A program made the position numbers and the translations under genes. Source: Sphingopyxis sp. Root154 (lineage in GTDB: Bacteria > Pseudomonadota > Alphaproteobacteria > Sphingomonadales > Sphingomonadaceae). Taken from it: a DNA stretch of 64,000 nt. Of this stretch, positions 47,352-56,605 are shown one piece after another; the stretch's first letter is position 1, and every line of letters starts with the position of its first letter. The notes beneath the pieces were generated by a model, which saw only the letters and a list, made by a program, of their open reading frames with translations, was not told the DNA's origin and did not search any database. Location of the stretch: the NCBI RefSeq assembly GCF_001427105.1, contig NZ_LMGI01000003.1, positions 722,618 through 786,617 of the forward strand, given 5' to 3'.

Positions 47352-47486
47352 CCCCTCCCTGCAAGGGAGGGGTCAGGAGTGGGTCTCGGCGATCGGGGCT
47401 CGATGCCCCGAACGACGAATATGATCCGACGTTGCCGCGCGGCTCCGCCGCGCACCCACCCCCAGCCCCTCCCTTGCAGGGAGGGG
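47352..47486. repeat. Inverted pair of 33-bp repeats carrying the folC ribosome site
   Basis: Arms 47352-47384 and 47454-47486 are reverse complements at about 28-29 of 33 positions. Each arm starts or ends in a near-palindrome CCCCTCCC/GGGAGGGG. Between them are two smaller hairpins (around 47391-47409 and 47432-47453). The right arm continues into GGAGGA, the Shine-Dalgarno sequence of folC. Confidence 0.78.
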
Positions 47487-47494
47487 AGGAAAAA

Positions 47495-48811
47495 ATGCCC
47501 GACCACGCCCATAGCTCCGATCCTGCCGTCCAGACCCAGCTCGATCGCCTCGCAGCGCTGTCGCCGGGCCGCGACATCCTCGGCCTCGAACGCATCGCCG
47601 AGTTGTGCGCACGCCTCGGCAACCCGCAGCTTCAGCTGCCGCGCACCTTCCATGTCGCGGGCACCAACGGCAAGGGATCGACCTGCGCCTACCTCCGCGC
47701 GATCCTCGAAGCGCAGGGACGCAAGGTCCACAGCTACACCAGCCCGCATCTCGTCCGCTTCAACGAACGCATCCGCCTCGCCGGAAGGCTGATCGACGAC
47801 GAGCTGCTCGCCGCCTTGCTCGAAGAAGTGCTCGACGAGGCCGCGGACCTGCAAGCAAGCTTTTTTGAAGTCACCACCGCCGCTGCGTTCCTTGCCTTCG
47901 CGCGCATTCCCGCCGACGATTGCATCATCGAGGTGGGGCTTGGCGGGCGGCTCGACGCCACCAACATCATTCCGCCGCCCGCGGTCTGTGGTATCGCCTC
48001 GCTCGGCATCGACCATGAAGCGTTCCTGCTGGCCGCCGAAGCCGGAACGCCCGACGATCCGGCGATGCGCATCGCGTGGGAAAAAGCCGGGATCATCAAA
48101 CCCGACACGCCCGTGGCAACGTTCAACTATCCGCCCGGCGTACGCGACACGATCGCCGCCAAGGTCGCCTCTGTCGGCGCGACGCTATTTCCCGAAGGAA
48201 ATGGCTGGACCATAGAGGCCCAGGGCGACAGCTTTCGCTGGACGTCGAAACTGGGTTCGGTCGCAGAACCGATGCGTCCGCGCATGGCCGGGTCGCACCA
48301 GATGCGCAACGCCGGCCTCGCCATCGCGATGCTGCGTCTCGCCCCCGGCCCGCAGCCAACCGACGAAGCGATTGCGCGCGGCGTCGCGAGCGCCTTCTGG
48401 CCGGGCCGTATGCAACGCCTCGGCACCGGTCCCCTCGCCGCGCTGTTGCCCGACGGAACCGAAATCTGGCTCGACGGCGCGCATAATGTCGACGCGGGGC
48501 TCGCGCTTGCGCGCCAGTTCGCGGACGAACCGCGGCGCGTCCATCTGATCACCGGGATGCTTTCGAACAAGGATCCGGCAGCTATCATCGCGCCATTAGC
48601 CGACCGCCTCGCCAGCCTGACGGCCGTCCCCGTCCCGGGGCACGAGCATCATGGCGCCGACTCGTTCGGCCCGGAGGCGAAAGCCGCTGCATCGGTCGTC
48701 GATGCGATGCGCCGCCTGGATGTCGATCCGACGCGCGAAATCGTCCTGATCGCCGGCTCGCTCTACCTCGCGGGCGAAGTGCTCAGCGCGAACCTGCAGT
48801 TTCCGGACTGA
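47495..48811 (+). CDS. folC: Bifunctional folylpolyglutamate/dihydrofolate synthase
   Basis: 438 aa from ATG 47495, whose GGGGAGGA site comes from the right arm of the repeat; the upstream in-frame part lies in the repeat and is dropped. P-loop GTNGKGST, YTSPHLVRFNERI, EVGLGGRLDATN and a C-terminal LDGAHN. Adds glutamate to folates. Its last 29 bases overlap the convergent ampG gene. Confidence 0.94.
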   Translation: MPDHAHSSDPAVQTQLDRLAALSPGRDILGLERIAELCARLGNPQLQLPRTFHVAGTNGKGSTCAYLRAILEAQGRKVHSYTSPHLVRFNERIRLAGRLIDDELLAALLEEVLDEAADLQASFFEVTTAAAFLAFARIPADDCIIEVGLGGRLDATNIIPPPAVCGIASLGIDHEAFLLAAEAGTPDDPAMRIAWEKAGIIKPDTPVATFNYPPGVRDTIAAKVASVGATLFPEGNGWTIEAQGDSFRWTSKLGSVAEPMRPRMAGSHQMRNAGLAIAMLRLAPGPQPTDEAIARGVASAFWPGRMQRLGTGPLAALLPDGTEIWLDGAHNVDAGLALARQFADEPRRVHLITGMLSNKDPAAIIAPLADRLASLTAVPVPGHEHHGADSFGPEAKAAASVVDAMRRLDVDPTREIVLIAGSLYLAGEVLSANLQFPD

Positions 48812-50495
48812 CGGCCTGAGGCGACGCCTCGGGTATCTCGATTTCGCCCGCTGTACCGATCGAGCGATCGACCAGCCCCGAGCGCATCATCCACCAGAAG
48901 ATCAGGATGCCGGGAATCGCCAACGCGGTCGTCAGCAGATAGAAATCGACATAGCCGAACTGTTCGATCAGCTTGCCCGCGCTGGTCCCGGTGAGAAACC
49001 GCCCGAGAATACTTGCGGCGGCCGAGAAAAGCGCAAAGTGAGTCGCGGTAAAACGCAGATCGGCAAGCGCCGACAGATAGGCGACAACGCAGACGCCGCC
49101 GATCCCGCTGGCAAAATTCTCGAACCCGATCGCGCCGGCCATGCCCCAATTGCTGTGTCCGGCGGCGGCAAGGCCCGCAAAGCTGAAATTGGAAATCGCC
49201 ATCAGGACAAGGCTGAGCAGCACCGACCGTTTCATACCGAGCCGCGCATAGACGATACCCCCGACGAACACTCCCGCGAGCAGCGCCCAGAACCCCAGGC
49301 CGACATCGTAAAAGGCGATTTCGTCGTTGGTGTAGCCGAGATCCTCGAACAATAGCCGGAAGGTCAGGTTGGCGAGCGTGTCGCCGATCTTGTGCAACAG
49401 CAGGAAGAACAGGATCAGGATCGCCCCCTCGCGCGAGAAAAATTCCGCCAACGGCCCGACGGCGCCCTTGTCGGCTGCCTGCCCTTCGCGCGACTTGGTC
49501 GGCAAGGCGACCAGCGCCCCGATGACGAGCCCGCCCACGGCAAGGACCACCCAAAGGAGCGTCGACCCGACATAGGCAGCGATCGTCCCCCAATCCGCCG
49601 CCAGCACGGCGACCAGCGCCAGCGCCGGGAGCGCGATGATCCAGTTGACGTGCCCGCTCCATCCGATGTCACGGGCGCGCCGGGCACTGAGGTCGAACAG
49701 CGGAAACAAATACCCGACAAGGACCATCAGCGTCAGAATGTCGACGCCCAGCCACTGGTCGATCTGCCGTGCGATCAGAAATGCCACCGGGAAGCTGCCG
49801 ATGAAGAGCGCATAATGCGCACGCGACAGGAAGGCCGGCCAATGGCGCTCGATCTTGCGTTCGGGCTCGCCCATCACCAACCCGGTGATAATCGCCGGGA
49901 GAACCAGCGCGGCGCATACCATATAGGCAACGCCCCAACCGGCGCGTTCGGCGACAACGAGCGCCAAGGCGCCCGCCAGTGCCGCACCGATGCGCCAGCC
50001 ATATTGCGACATGCCCGAACCCGTGCCCAGTTGTTCAGGCGCAAGCAGCTCGATTCGATACGCGTCGATCACGATGTCATAGGTCGCGCCGGCGAGCCCT
50101 ACCGCAATCGCCGCGAGCGCGACGACCGCCAGCGAAGCCTCCGGATCGAGATTGCCCAGCACCGACACAGCGACAAAAACAAGCGCGCCGACAAGGATCA
50201 GCCACGATCGCCGCTGGCCGATCCGCCCGAGGACCGGGATACGGAACCGATCGATCGCGGGTGCCCACGCCCATTTCAGATTATAGGCGAGAAAGGTCAG
50301 CGCAAAGGCGGTGACGGACGACTTCTCGATCCCATCCTGTGCAAGGCGCGTCGTCAGCGTCGCGCCGATCATCGCGAACGGGAAACCCGACGATATGCCG
50401 AGGAACAGCGCAGCCAGGGGCGCGGGCTCCAGATAGGGTCGCAGACTGTCGCGCCACCCCTTCGGTGCCGGCATCGCCGCATCTGTCGCCATCAT
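48783..50495 (-). CDS. ampG: AmpG-type MFS muropeptide permease
   Basis: 570 aa with about 12-14 membrane helices. The N-terminal half has LEPAPLAALFLGISSGFPFAMIGATLT-like and KWAWAPAIDRFRIPVLGRIGQRRSW, characteristic of AmpG. AmpG imports anhydromuropeptides for peptidoglycan recycling; in many bacteria this also sets AmpC induction. The start may be ATG 50495 or 50492. Converges with folC with a 29-base overlap. Confidence 0.88.
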   Translation of the reverse strand: MMATDAAMPAPKGWRDSLRPYLEPAPLAALFLGISSGFPFAMIGATLTTRLAQDGIEKSSVTAFALTFLAYNLKWAWAPAIDRFRIPVLGRIGQRRSWLILVGALVFVAVSVLGNLDPEASLAVVALAAIAVGLAGATYDIVIDAYRIELLAPEQLGTGSGMSQYGWRIGAALAGALALVVAERAGWGVAYMVCAALVLPAIITGLVMGEPERKIERHWPAFLSRAHYALFIGSFPVAFLIARQIDQWLGVDILTLMVLVGYLFPLFDLSARRARDIGWSGHVNWIIALPALALVAVLAADWGTIAAYVGSTLLWVVLAVGGLVIGALVALPTKSREGQAADKGAVGPLAEFFSREGAILILFFLLLHKIGDTLANLTFRLLFEDLGYTNDEIAFYDVGLGFWALLAGVFVGGIVYARLGMKRSVLLSLVLMAISNFSFAGLAAAGHSNWGMAGAIGFENFASGIGGVCVVAYLSALADLRFTATHFALFSAAASILGRFLTGTSAGKLIEQFGYVDFYLLTTALAIPGILIFWWMMRSGLVDRSIGTAGEIEIPEASPQAVSPETAGSR

Positions 50496-50513
50496 ATTCC
50501 CCCCTTTTGGACC

Positions 50514-50537
50514 TGTGACGGGCCGCGGCCGGTCACA
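50514..50537. promoter_or_regulatory. 24-bp near-perfect palindrome upstream of ampG
   Basis: TGTGAC at the left and GTCACA at the right enclose a GC palindrome; 22 of 24 positions are symmetric. It sits 19 bases before the ampG ATG, either as an operator or a leader hairpin. The spacing is too long for a CRP site. Confidence 0.45.
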
Positions 50538-50617
50538 TCTTGGCCTAAAGCGTTGGAGACAAATTGGAAGCGGCTAATTGGTTGCCGATCCGCCGTGCGC
50601 GGTCGGTCCGTCGCATC

Positions 50618-51055
50618 TCACGCCGCCTCGGGACGCCAGAAGGTGGTGAGGCCGCTGACCTTTCGCGGCGCCTGATTCTTGCACGTCATCGTTTCGACCG
50701 CGCGGAGCGCCGCGACGAGCGCCGAGGCACTGTGCGGCTTGCCAAGGCAAGCGACCGCAATGTCGGCGCCGTCCTCGGGGCACTGGCCGGTCACCAGCAG
50801 CACTGCAATGCCGCGATCTCGCGCCAGACGCGCGACTTCGCGCCCCGTCATATGCCCGGCAAGGCCAAGGTCCAGAACGACGGCATCGATCGGCTCGGCG
50901 GCCATGATCGCCACCGCCGCCTCGCCCGAATCGACCGTTGCGACGATGTCATACCCGCTGAGTTTCAGCGTGTGCTCGTTGTCGAATGCGGTCAGCGGAT
51001 CATCCTCGATGATTAGCAACCGCTTGATGCAGGAAGGGCGGTGGGCGAAGAGCAT
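50618..51055 (-). CDS. Stand-alone response regulator receiver protein
   Basis: 145 aa from ATG 51055 (AGGGAG six bases upstream). Receiver fold: acidic pair in LLIIEDDPL, phospho-acceptor Asp in DAVVLDLGLAG, Thr in LLVTGQ and the closing Lys in CLGKPHS. No output domain follows, so it acts by protein contact, like CheY- or DivK-type regulators. No histidine kinase is adjacent. Divergent from a pseudouridine synthase gene. Confidence 0.88.
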   Translation of the reverse strand: MLFAHRPSCIKRLLIIEDDPLTAFDNEHTLKLSGYDIVATVDSGEAAVAIMAAEPIDAVVLDLGLAGHMTGREVARLARDRGIAVLLVTGQCPEDGADIAVACLGKPHSASALVAALRAVETMTCKNQAPRKVSGLTTFWRPEAA

Positions 51056-51210
51056 GATGACTCCCTTTAACATCGCCATGACTCGCTCCGCGCCGTCCTG
51101 CAAGATTGCTTCTGCTTGCCATCGACGAAGCGAGTCTTTTCCGGCTATGAGCGTGATCACAACGCAACACTATTTTCCTTGAAAACGACAAGAAAGCCGC
51201 ATCCGTTCCG

Positions 51211-52071
51211 ATGACGACACGCCGTCCACCCCGCTCCGCGCCCCGCTCGGCGTCGAAAGCCCCTGACGATCGCGAGGTCCCTAAGGGCCGCCGTGCCGCA
51301 CGCGGCGCTGCAACCGCGCTCAAAACCAAACCCGCCGAGGCCGAGCGCGAGGACGGACCGCAGCGCATCGCCAAGCTGCTCGCGCGCGCCGGCGTCGGCT
51401 CGCGCCGCGATGTCGAACGCATGGTCGAGGAGGGGCGCATCGCGCTGAACGGCCAGGTCATCGTCCACCCCGCGCCGCTGCTCACCTCGCTCGAAGGATT
51501 GACCGTCGACGGCAATCCCGTCGCCAAGCCCGTCTCGACGCGCCTGTATCGCTTCAACAAGCCCGCGGGCTGCATCACCGCGGCGCGCGATCCCAAGGGG
51601 CGCAAGACGATCTACGACCTGCTGCCCAAGGACCTTCCGCGCCTGATGCCCGTCGGCCGTCTCGACTATAACACCGAAGGGCTTTTGCTCCTCACCAACG
51701 ACGGCGAGTTCAAGCGCCAGCTCGAACTGCCCGCAAGCGGCGTCGAGCGCACCTATCGCGCGCGCGCCTTTGGCGACATCAGCCAGGCGCAGCTCGAGGA
51801 GCTCGCGATGGGAATCGAGATCGACGGCGTCCGTTACGGCAAGATCGACGCCAATCTCGAACGCCGCACCGGCCGCAACCAGTGGGTCGAAATGACGCTG
51901 ACCGAAGGCAAGAACCGTGAAGTCCGCAAAGTGCTCGAACATTTCGGGCTTCAGGTCAGCCGACTGATCCGCACGCGTTACGGCGCGTTCGAACTCGGCG
52001 GCATGCCGCTCGGCGCGGTCGATGTCGTGCCGCGCGACGAATTGTTCAAATTCCGGCGGCACCTCGGCTGA
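51211..52071 (+). CDS. rluB: RluB/RsuA-family pseudouridine synthase
   Basis: 286 aa. A basic N-terminal tail of 48 residues, S4 RNA-binding domain (RIAKLLARAGVGSRRDVERMV) and the catalytic domain with the essential Asp in GRLDYNTEGLLLLTND. Targets 23S rRNA in RluB; the related RsuA acts on 16S rRNA, so the substrate is inferred. The stop overlaps the rsmD start (TGATG). Confidence 0.88.
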   Translation: MTTRRPPRSAPRSASKAPDDREVPKGRRAARGAATALKTKPAEAEREDGPQRIAKLLARAGVGSRRDVERMVEEGRIALNGQVIVHPAPLLTSLEGLTVDGNPVAKPVSTRLYRFNKPAGCITAARDPKGRKTIYDLLPKDLPRLMPVGRLDYNTEGLLLLTNDGEFKRQLELPASGVERTYRARAFGDISQAQLEELAMGIEIDGVRYGKIDANLERRTGRNQWVEMTLTEGKNREVRKVLEHFGLQVSRLIRTRYGAFELGGMPLGAVDVVPRDELFKFRRHLG

Positions 52072-52613
52072 TGCGCGTGATTTCCGGTGAATGGCGTGGC
52101 CGCAAGCTGCTCGCGCCCAAGAATGACGCGACGCGCCCGACCGCCGACCGCACACGCGAAACGCTCTTTTCGATGCTGACGAGCCGCGTCGGCAGTTTCG
52201 AGGGGCTGGTCGTCGCCGACCTCTTTGCAGGATCGGGCGCGCTCGGCATTGAGGCGCTGTCGCGCGGCGCCGAACAATGCCTGTTCGCCGAGCAGGATCG
52301 CGACGCGCTGGACGTGCTGCGCAAGAATCTGGGCGCTCTGGAAGCGACCGCACGCGCCGACATCCGCGCCGGCTCGGTGATGAGCCTCGGCCCCGCCAAG
52401 CGCGCCTACGATCTGTTGATGATCGATGCGCCTTACGACACCGGGGCGGGCAGCGTCGCGCTCGACAAGCTCAACCGCCTCGGCTGGATTGGCCCCGACA
52501 GCTGGATCTCGATCGAAACTGCGCACAATGAAACCCTTGATGTCGCAGGCTTTGCCATCGACGCCGAACGCAAGGTCGGCAAGGCAAGATTGACGTTGCT
52601 GACACCCCTTTGA
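52071..52613 (+). CDS. rsmD: 16S rRNA (guanine966-N2)-methyltransferase
   Basis: 180 aa. Rossmann MTase with VVADLFAGSGALGIEALSRGA (SAM loop), acid after AEQDRDAL, and TRPTADRTRE near the N-terminus. The catalytic DPPY motif reads DAPY (residues 119-122), an Ala in place of the second position. Methylates G966 of 16S rRNA. Overlaps rluB by TGATG, a common pairing. Confidence 0.9.
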   Translation: MRVISGEWRGRKLLAPKNDATRPTADRTRETLFSMLTSRVGSFEGLVVADLFAGSGALGIEALSRGAEQCLFAEQDRDALDVLRKNLGALEATARADIRAGSVMSLGPAKRAYDLLMIDAPYDTGAGSVALDKLNRLGWIGPDSWISIETAHNETLDVAGFAIDAERKVGKARLTLLTPL

Positions 52614-52669
52614 CATTGATCGCAAGAAACGGGACGTCATCGCCGGGCGCCTGAACTTAGGGCATTCCC

Positions 52670-53614
52670 ATGATGCAACCGATACGATTCCGGATGGGCG
52701 CCAGCGAATGGGGCATCCTCATCCTTCTCTCGATCCTGTGGGGCGGCTCGTTTTTCTTCCTTGAGGTCGCGCTCGGTGAATTGCCACCGCTGACGCTTGT
52801 CCTGTGCCGCGTCGGCCTGTCGGCCCTGCTCATGGTCGCATTCATGGCGATCACGCGAAGGACGATGTCGAAGCACCGGGGGCTGTGGCCGGCGCTATTT
52901 CTGCTCGCCGCCCTCAACAATGCGATCCCCTTCTCGCTCTTCGCTTATGCCCAGACGCACATCGCCAGCGGCCTCGCGTCGATCCTCAATGCGACCACGC
53001 CGCTCTGGGGCGTCATCGTCGCCCATTTCCTGACCGCCGACGAAAAGGCGACTCCGGCGAAACTTGCCGGCGTATCGATCGGCATCCTCGGCGTCGCAAT
53101 CATGATCGGCGGCGACCTGTGGACCCGGCTGGACGGCGACTTGACGGCGCAGCTTGCCTGTCTCGTGGCGACCTTCTCCTACGCGCTGGCGGGGGTCTAC
53201 GGACGCCGGTTCCGCACATGGGGTGTAGGCCCGCTGGAGGTCGCAACGGGCCAATTGATCGCCGCGACGGTTCTGATCCTGCCGCTCGCGCTGCTGATCG
53301 AAACACCCTGGCACCTCCCCTTCCCGGGAACGCAGACATTGTTGGCACTGGCCGGGCTCGCGCTATTGTCGACGACGGTCGCCTACTTCCTCTACTTCAG
53401 CCTGATCCAGCGCGCGGGCGCAACCAATGCGCTGCTCGTCACCCTGCTCATCCCGGCCACCGCCATATTGCTCGGAACCCTCGTGCTCGGCGAGGTTCTG
53501 CGTCCGCGCCACTGGGCGGGCATGGCGTTCATCGCCGCGGGGCTCGCCGCGATCGACGGGCGGCTTTTCGACCGCTTTCGCCGTAGGCCGGTGGGTCCGG
53601 CGCAAACCGGATAA
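52670..53614 (+). CDS. EamA/DMT-family transporter
   Basis: 314 aa with ten membrane helices in two EamA repeats; the first has ILLSILWGGSFFFLEVAL and the second GVSIGILGVAIM and AYFLYFSLIQRAGATNA. The family exports amino acids or other metabolites. Start at ATG 52670 or the next codon. Substrate unknown. Converges with the MHS transporter gene; stops are six bases apart. Confidence 0.88.
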   Translation: MMQPIRFRMGASEWGILILLSILWGGSFFFLEVALGELPPLTLVLCRVGLSALLMVAFMAITRRTMSKHRGLWPALFLLAALNNAIPFSLFAYAQTHIASGLASILNATTPLWGVIVAHFLTADEKATPAKLAGVSIGILGVAIMIGGDLWTRLDGDLTAQLACLVATFSYALAGVYGRRFRTWGVGPLEVATGQLIAATVLILPLALLIETPWHLPFPGTQTLLALAGLALLSTTVAYFLYFSLIQRAGATNALLVTLLIPATAILLGTLVLGEVLRPRHWAGMAFIAAGLAAIDGRLFDRFRRRPVGPAQTG

Positions 53615-53619
53615 GAAGT

Positions 53620-54885
53620 TCAGCCGGGCCTCCGCCGTACCATAGCCAGACCCGCCCAGCTCAGCACCCCGGCAAGCGCCAGATACAGCCCGACCACCGC
53701 GGTCCCGCCCCGGTCGGCTAGCGCCTGCGCGATGATCGGCGCCATCGCGCCGCCCAAGATCCCGCCCGCATTGAAAGCGACTGACGCGCCCGTATAGCGG
53801 ACTTGCACCGGGAACAGGCCGGTCAGCCAGCTACCGAGAGGGCCATAGACAAGCCCCATGACGAATAATGCCACGGCGAGGCCGAGGAAGATGAGAAACC
53901 AGTTTCCCGACGCCAGCGACGGCCCGAACACGAATCCGACAAGCACCGTCGCGCCACATCCCCAGGTCAGCACGCGCTGTGCGCTCGACGCATCGCTGAC
54001 ATACCCTGCAAAGATGATCCCCGCCGCCATGAACAGGATCGCGCCGAGCTGGATCAGCAGAAACTGCTCCTTCGGATATCCAAGTGCCGTTGTGCCGTGC
54101 CCGAGCGCGAAGCTGGTCGCGAGATAGAAGATCGCGAAACAGGCAACGACCGCGAAGGTTCCCGCGAGCGTCGCAACCAGATGATGCCGGAACAGATCGC
54201 CAAGCGGCACCGCCACCGGCGCGCCCGTCTCGAGCGCCTCGGCAAAGTCCGGCGTCTCGCCGATCTTCAGCCGCACCCACAGCCCCAGGCCGACAAGCAC
54301 CGCCGAGAGCAGGAACGGAATACGCCAGCCCCAAGCCGCGAAATCGGCGTCGCTGAGGCCAAGGCCCAGCAGCAAGAACAGCCCGTTCGCGGCTATGAAT
54401 CCGACTGGAGCACCAAGCTGCGGGAACATGCCAAAGCGCGATTCCCATCCCGACGGCGCATTCTCTACCGCAAGCAGGGCCGCCCCGCCCCACTCGCCGC
54501 CGAGTCCGAACCCCTGCCCGAAGCGCAGGATGCAGAGCAGCAACGGCGCAACCCACCCGACCATCGCATAGGTCGGCAGAAAGGCGATCAGCAGCGTCGA
54601 GGCGCCCATCAGCATCAGCGAAGCGACAAGCGTCGACTTGCGTCCGATCCGGTCGCCATAATGACCGAAGACGATCGCCCCGATCGGTCGTGCGAAGAAA
54701 GCGAGGCCGAAGGTCATGAAGCTGTACATCAGCTGCGCCGATGCCGACTCGGCAGGAAAGAAAAGCGGCCCGAAGACGAGCGCCGCCGCGGTGCCGTAAA
54801 TATAGAAATCATAGAATTCGACCGCCGTGCCAACGAGGCTCGCGGTCAAGATGCGGCGATGCGCGCGATAGGGTGCCAGATCCAA
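53620..54885 (-). CDS. MFS transporter of the metabolite:H+ symporter (MHS) family
   Basis: 421 aa, about 12 membrane helices. N-terminal GTAVEFYDFYIYGTAAAL, GHYGDRIGRKSTL (MFS motif A) and GFGLGGEWGGAALLAVENAP mark the MHS family (ProP, ShiA, KgtP). Likely imports an organic acid or osmolyte with a proton. The start is probably TTG 54885, with AAAGG upstream. The next 70 bases upstream contain a single palindromic repeat unit. Confidence 0.88.
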   Translation of the reverse strand: MDLAPYRAHRRILTASLVGTAVEFYDFYIYGTAAALVFGPLFFPAESASAQLMYSFMTFGLAFFARPIGAIVFGHYGDRIGRKSTLVASLMLMGASTLLIAFLPTYAMVGWVAPLLLCILRFGQGFGLGGEWGGAALLAVENAPSGWESRFGMFPQLGAPVGFIAANGLFLLLGLGLSDADFAAWGWRIPFLLSAVLVGLGLWVRLKIGETPDFAEALETGAPVAVPLGDLFRHHLVATLAGTFAVVACFAIFYLATSFALGHGTTALGYPKEQFLLIQLGAILFMAAGIIFAGYVSDASSAQRVLTWGCGATVLVGFVFGPSLASGNWFLIFLGLAVALFVMGLVYGPLGSWLTGLFPVQVRYTGASVAFNAGGILGGAMAPIIAQALADRGGTAVVGLYLALAGVLSWAGLAMVRRRPG

Positions 54886-54957
54886 GGTGAACGCCTTTCG
54901 ATACCGGCGCCGCTTTGAACGCGTTCCCGGGTCCGGCGCAAGCCGGAATGCACCCGC

Positions 54958-55524
54958 TTAGCGCCCTCTCACCGGAAGCTGTGCCCGAAGCCGTTGCAGT
55001 TCCTGCCCCGACAGGGGCCGGAGCCCCGCGACGGGTTTGCCCTCGCGAAGCCGTTTGCGGTCCTTTTCCGACGGTTCGACCCGGCGCACGCGCACCGGGG
55101 CGTGGCCCTGTGCCTTGATACCGAGCTCTTCGGCAGCGCCGCGCGAGAGATCGATAATCCGCCCCAGCGCAAATGGGCCGCGATCATTGACGCGCACGAT
55201 GATGCGGCGGCCGGTATCTAGAGCGGTCACCTCGACATAGGTCGGCAACGGCAGCGTGGTATGTGCCGCGGTTATCCAGCCCGAACGGAATTGTTCGCCA
55301 TTGGCGGTGCGGTTGCCGGATTCGCTCCCGTACCAGCTTGCATAGCCGACCGCGTCATAGGCCGGGGCCGCGGCGGGTACATAGGTCGTGCCGCGGATCG
55401 AATAGGCTGGCCCGATCCGGACCGGGGCGTCGGCTACCGGCCGGAAATTGCCGCCGGCACAGGCCGAGAGTATCGAAATCGCCGCGGTGGCACTCGCCAG
55501 CCGGATTGTGTGATATGCGTGCAT
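54958..55524 (-). CDS. rlpA: RlpA-like septal ring lipoprotein
   Basis: 188 aa. Lipobox LSAC near residues 19-22. The double-psi beta-barrel has GYASWYGSESGNRTANGEQF, VEVTALDTGRRIIVRVNDRGPF and IIDLSRGAAEELG. RlpA cleaves denuded glycan strands at the septum in Pseudomonas. The SPOR domain of longer RlpA proteins is missing here. Outer-membrane lipoprotein. Confidence 0.9.
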   Translation of the reverse strand: MHAYHTIRLASATAAISILSACAGGNFRPVADAPVRIGPAYSIRGTTYVPAAAPAYDAVGYASWYGSESGNRTANGEQFRSGWITAAHTTLPLPTYVEVTALDTGRRIIVRVNDRGPFALGRIIDLSRGAAEELGIKAQGHAPVRVRRVEPSEKDRKRLREGKPVAGLRPLSGQELQRLRAQLPVRGR

Positions 55525-55594
55525 CGCCCGACCGTAGATGCAGAGAATGTCGAGATAAAGACCCGACCTTCGCTAAAGGACGCTCGTTCGGATA

Positions 55595-56374
55595 TTACCC
55601 CCGTCGTTCCAGCATCGGTGTCTCGTCGCGGCGCAGCGTCAGGACCTCGACGCCGCTGCCCGTCACCGCGACCGTATGTTCGAATTGCGCGGAGAGCTTC
55701 CGGTCGTTGGTCACGACGGTCCATCCGTCGCTCGTCGTCGTGACCTTGCGGGTGCCCTGGTTCACCATCGGCTCGATGGTAAAAACCATGCCCTCGCGCA
55801 GCTTCAGGCCCGTTCCCGGCCGTCCGTAATTCAGCACTTGCGGCTCCTCGTGCATCTCGCGGCCGATGCCGTGCCCGCAATATTCGCGCACGACCGAATA
55901 GCCGTTCTTTTTGGCATGCCGCTCGATCGCGAAGCCGACGTCCCCCAGATGCGCCCCGGGCCGCACCTGACCGATGCCCTTCCACATGGCCTCCTGCGCG
56001 ACGCGCGCCAGCCGCCTTGCTGCCGGCGGAACATCGCCCACCAGATAGGTCTTGCTCGAATCGGCGATGAAGCCGTTCTTTTCGAGCGTGATGTCGAGGT
56101 TGATGATGTCGCCGTCGCCGATGATCTCGTGCGGATCGGGCACCCCGTGACAGACGACATGGTTGATCGAGCAGTTCAGGACATATTTGAAGCCATACTG
56201 CCCCTTGCTTGCCGGGCGCGCGGCAAGGTCGACGCTGATGAAGCGATCGACAAGGTCATTGACCTGCATCGTCGACATGCCGGTCAGATCCAGCCCGTCC
56301 AGCATTTCGAAAACCGACGCCAGCAACTTGCCCGATACGCGCATCAGCGCCAGTTCGTCCGGGGTCTTGACCAT
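55595..56374 (-). CDS. map: Type I methionine aminopeptidase
   Basis: 259 aa from ATG 56374. All five metal ligands are present: two Asp in NLDITLEKNGFIADSSKT, His in GHGIGREMH, Glu in FTIEPMV and Glu in QFEHTV. Removes the initiator methionine. Its start lies one base after the stop of a ParD-like gene, so the two are co-translated. Confidence 0.95.
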   Translation of the reverse strand: MVKTPDELALMRVSGKLLASVFEMLDGLDLTGMSTMQVNDLVDRFISVDLAARPASKGQYGFKYVLNCSINHVVCHGVPDPHEIIGDGDIINLDITLEKNGFIADSSKTYLVGDVPPAARRLARVAQEAMWKGIGQVRPGAHLGDVGFAIERHAKKNGYSVVREYCGHGIGREMHEEPQVLNYGRPGTGLKLREGMVFTIEPMVNQGTRKVTTTSDGWTVVTNDRKLSAQFEHTVAVTGSGVEVLTLRRDETPMLERRG

Positions 56375-56375
56375 G

Positions 56376-56582
56376 TCAGGCGGCCGCCACATCCACGAGG
56401 CGCACCTGCGCCGCAACCAATTGCGACTGTACGATATCGTTGAAAGACAGGGTCGGATTGGCTTCGGCCAGCATGCCGATCTTCATCCAGAATTCGGCCT
56501 GCGCATTGATCGACCGGCACATCACCGTGCTGGCCCGCCGCGCTTCCTCATGCAGGTCGTCGTCGATTTTCACAATGCCCAT
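56376..56582 (-). CDS. ParD-like antitoxin-family protein, coupled to map
   Basis: 68 aa. The N-terminus MGIVKIDDDLHEEARRASTV begins with a short strand and a helix as in ribbon-helix-helix proteins, then CRSINAQAEFWMKIGML, which matches the ParD-like family (PF11903-type). No ParE toxin is present; the partner is map, one base away. An AT-rich palindrome 24 bases upstream is a likely autoregulatory operator. Possible roles are a repressor of its own operon or a modulator of Map. Confidence 0.8.
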   Translation of the reverse strand: MGIVKIDDDLHEEARRASTVMCRSINAQAEFWMKIGMLAEANPTLSFNDIVQSQLVAAQVRLVDVAAA

Positions 56583-56605
56583 GGCTTCTCTTCCGGTTGA
56601 TCGAT

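Noticed and set aside
50514-50537. CRP site
   Set aside because: The TGTGA and TCACA halves are 14 bases apart, not 6.
54915-54950. Second inverted-repeat pair after the MHS transporter gene
   Set aside because: Only one palindromic unit is visible here; no opposed partner within 150 bases.
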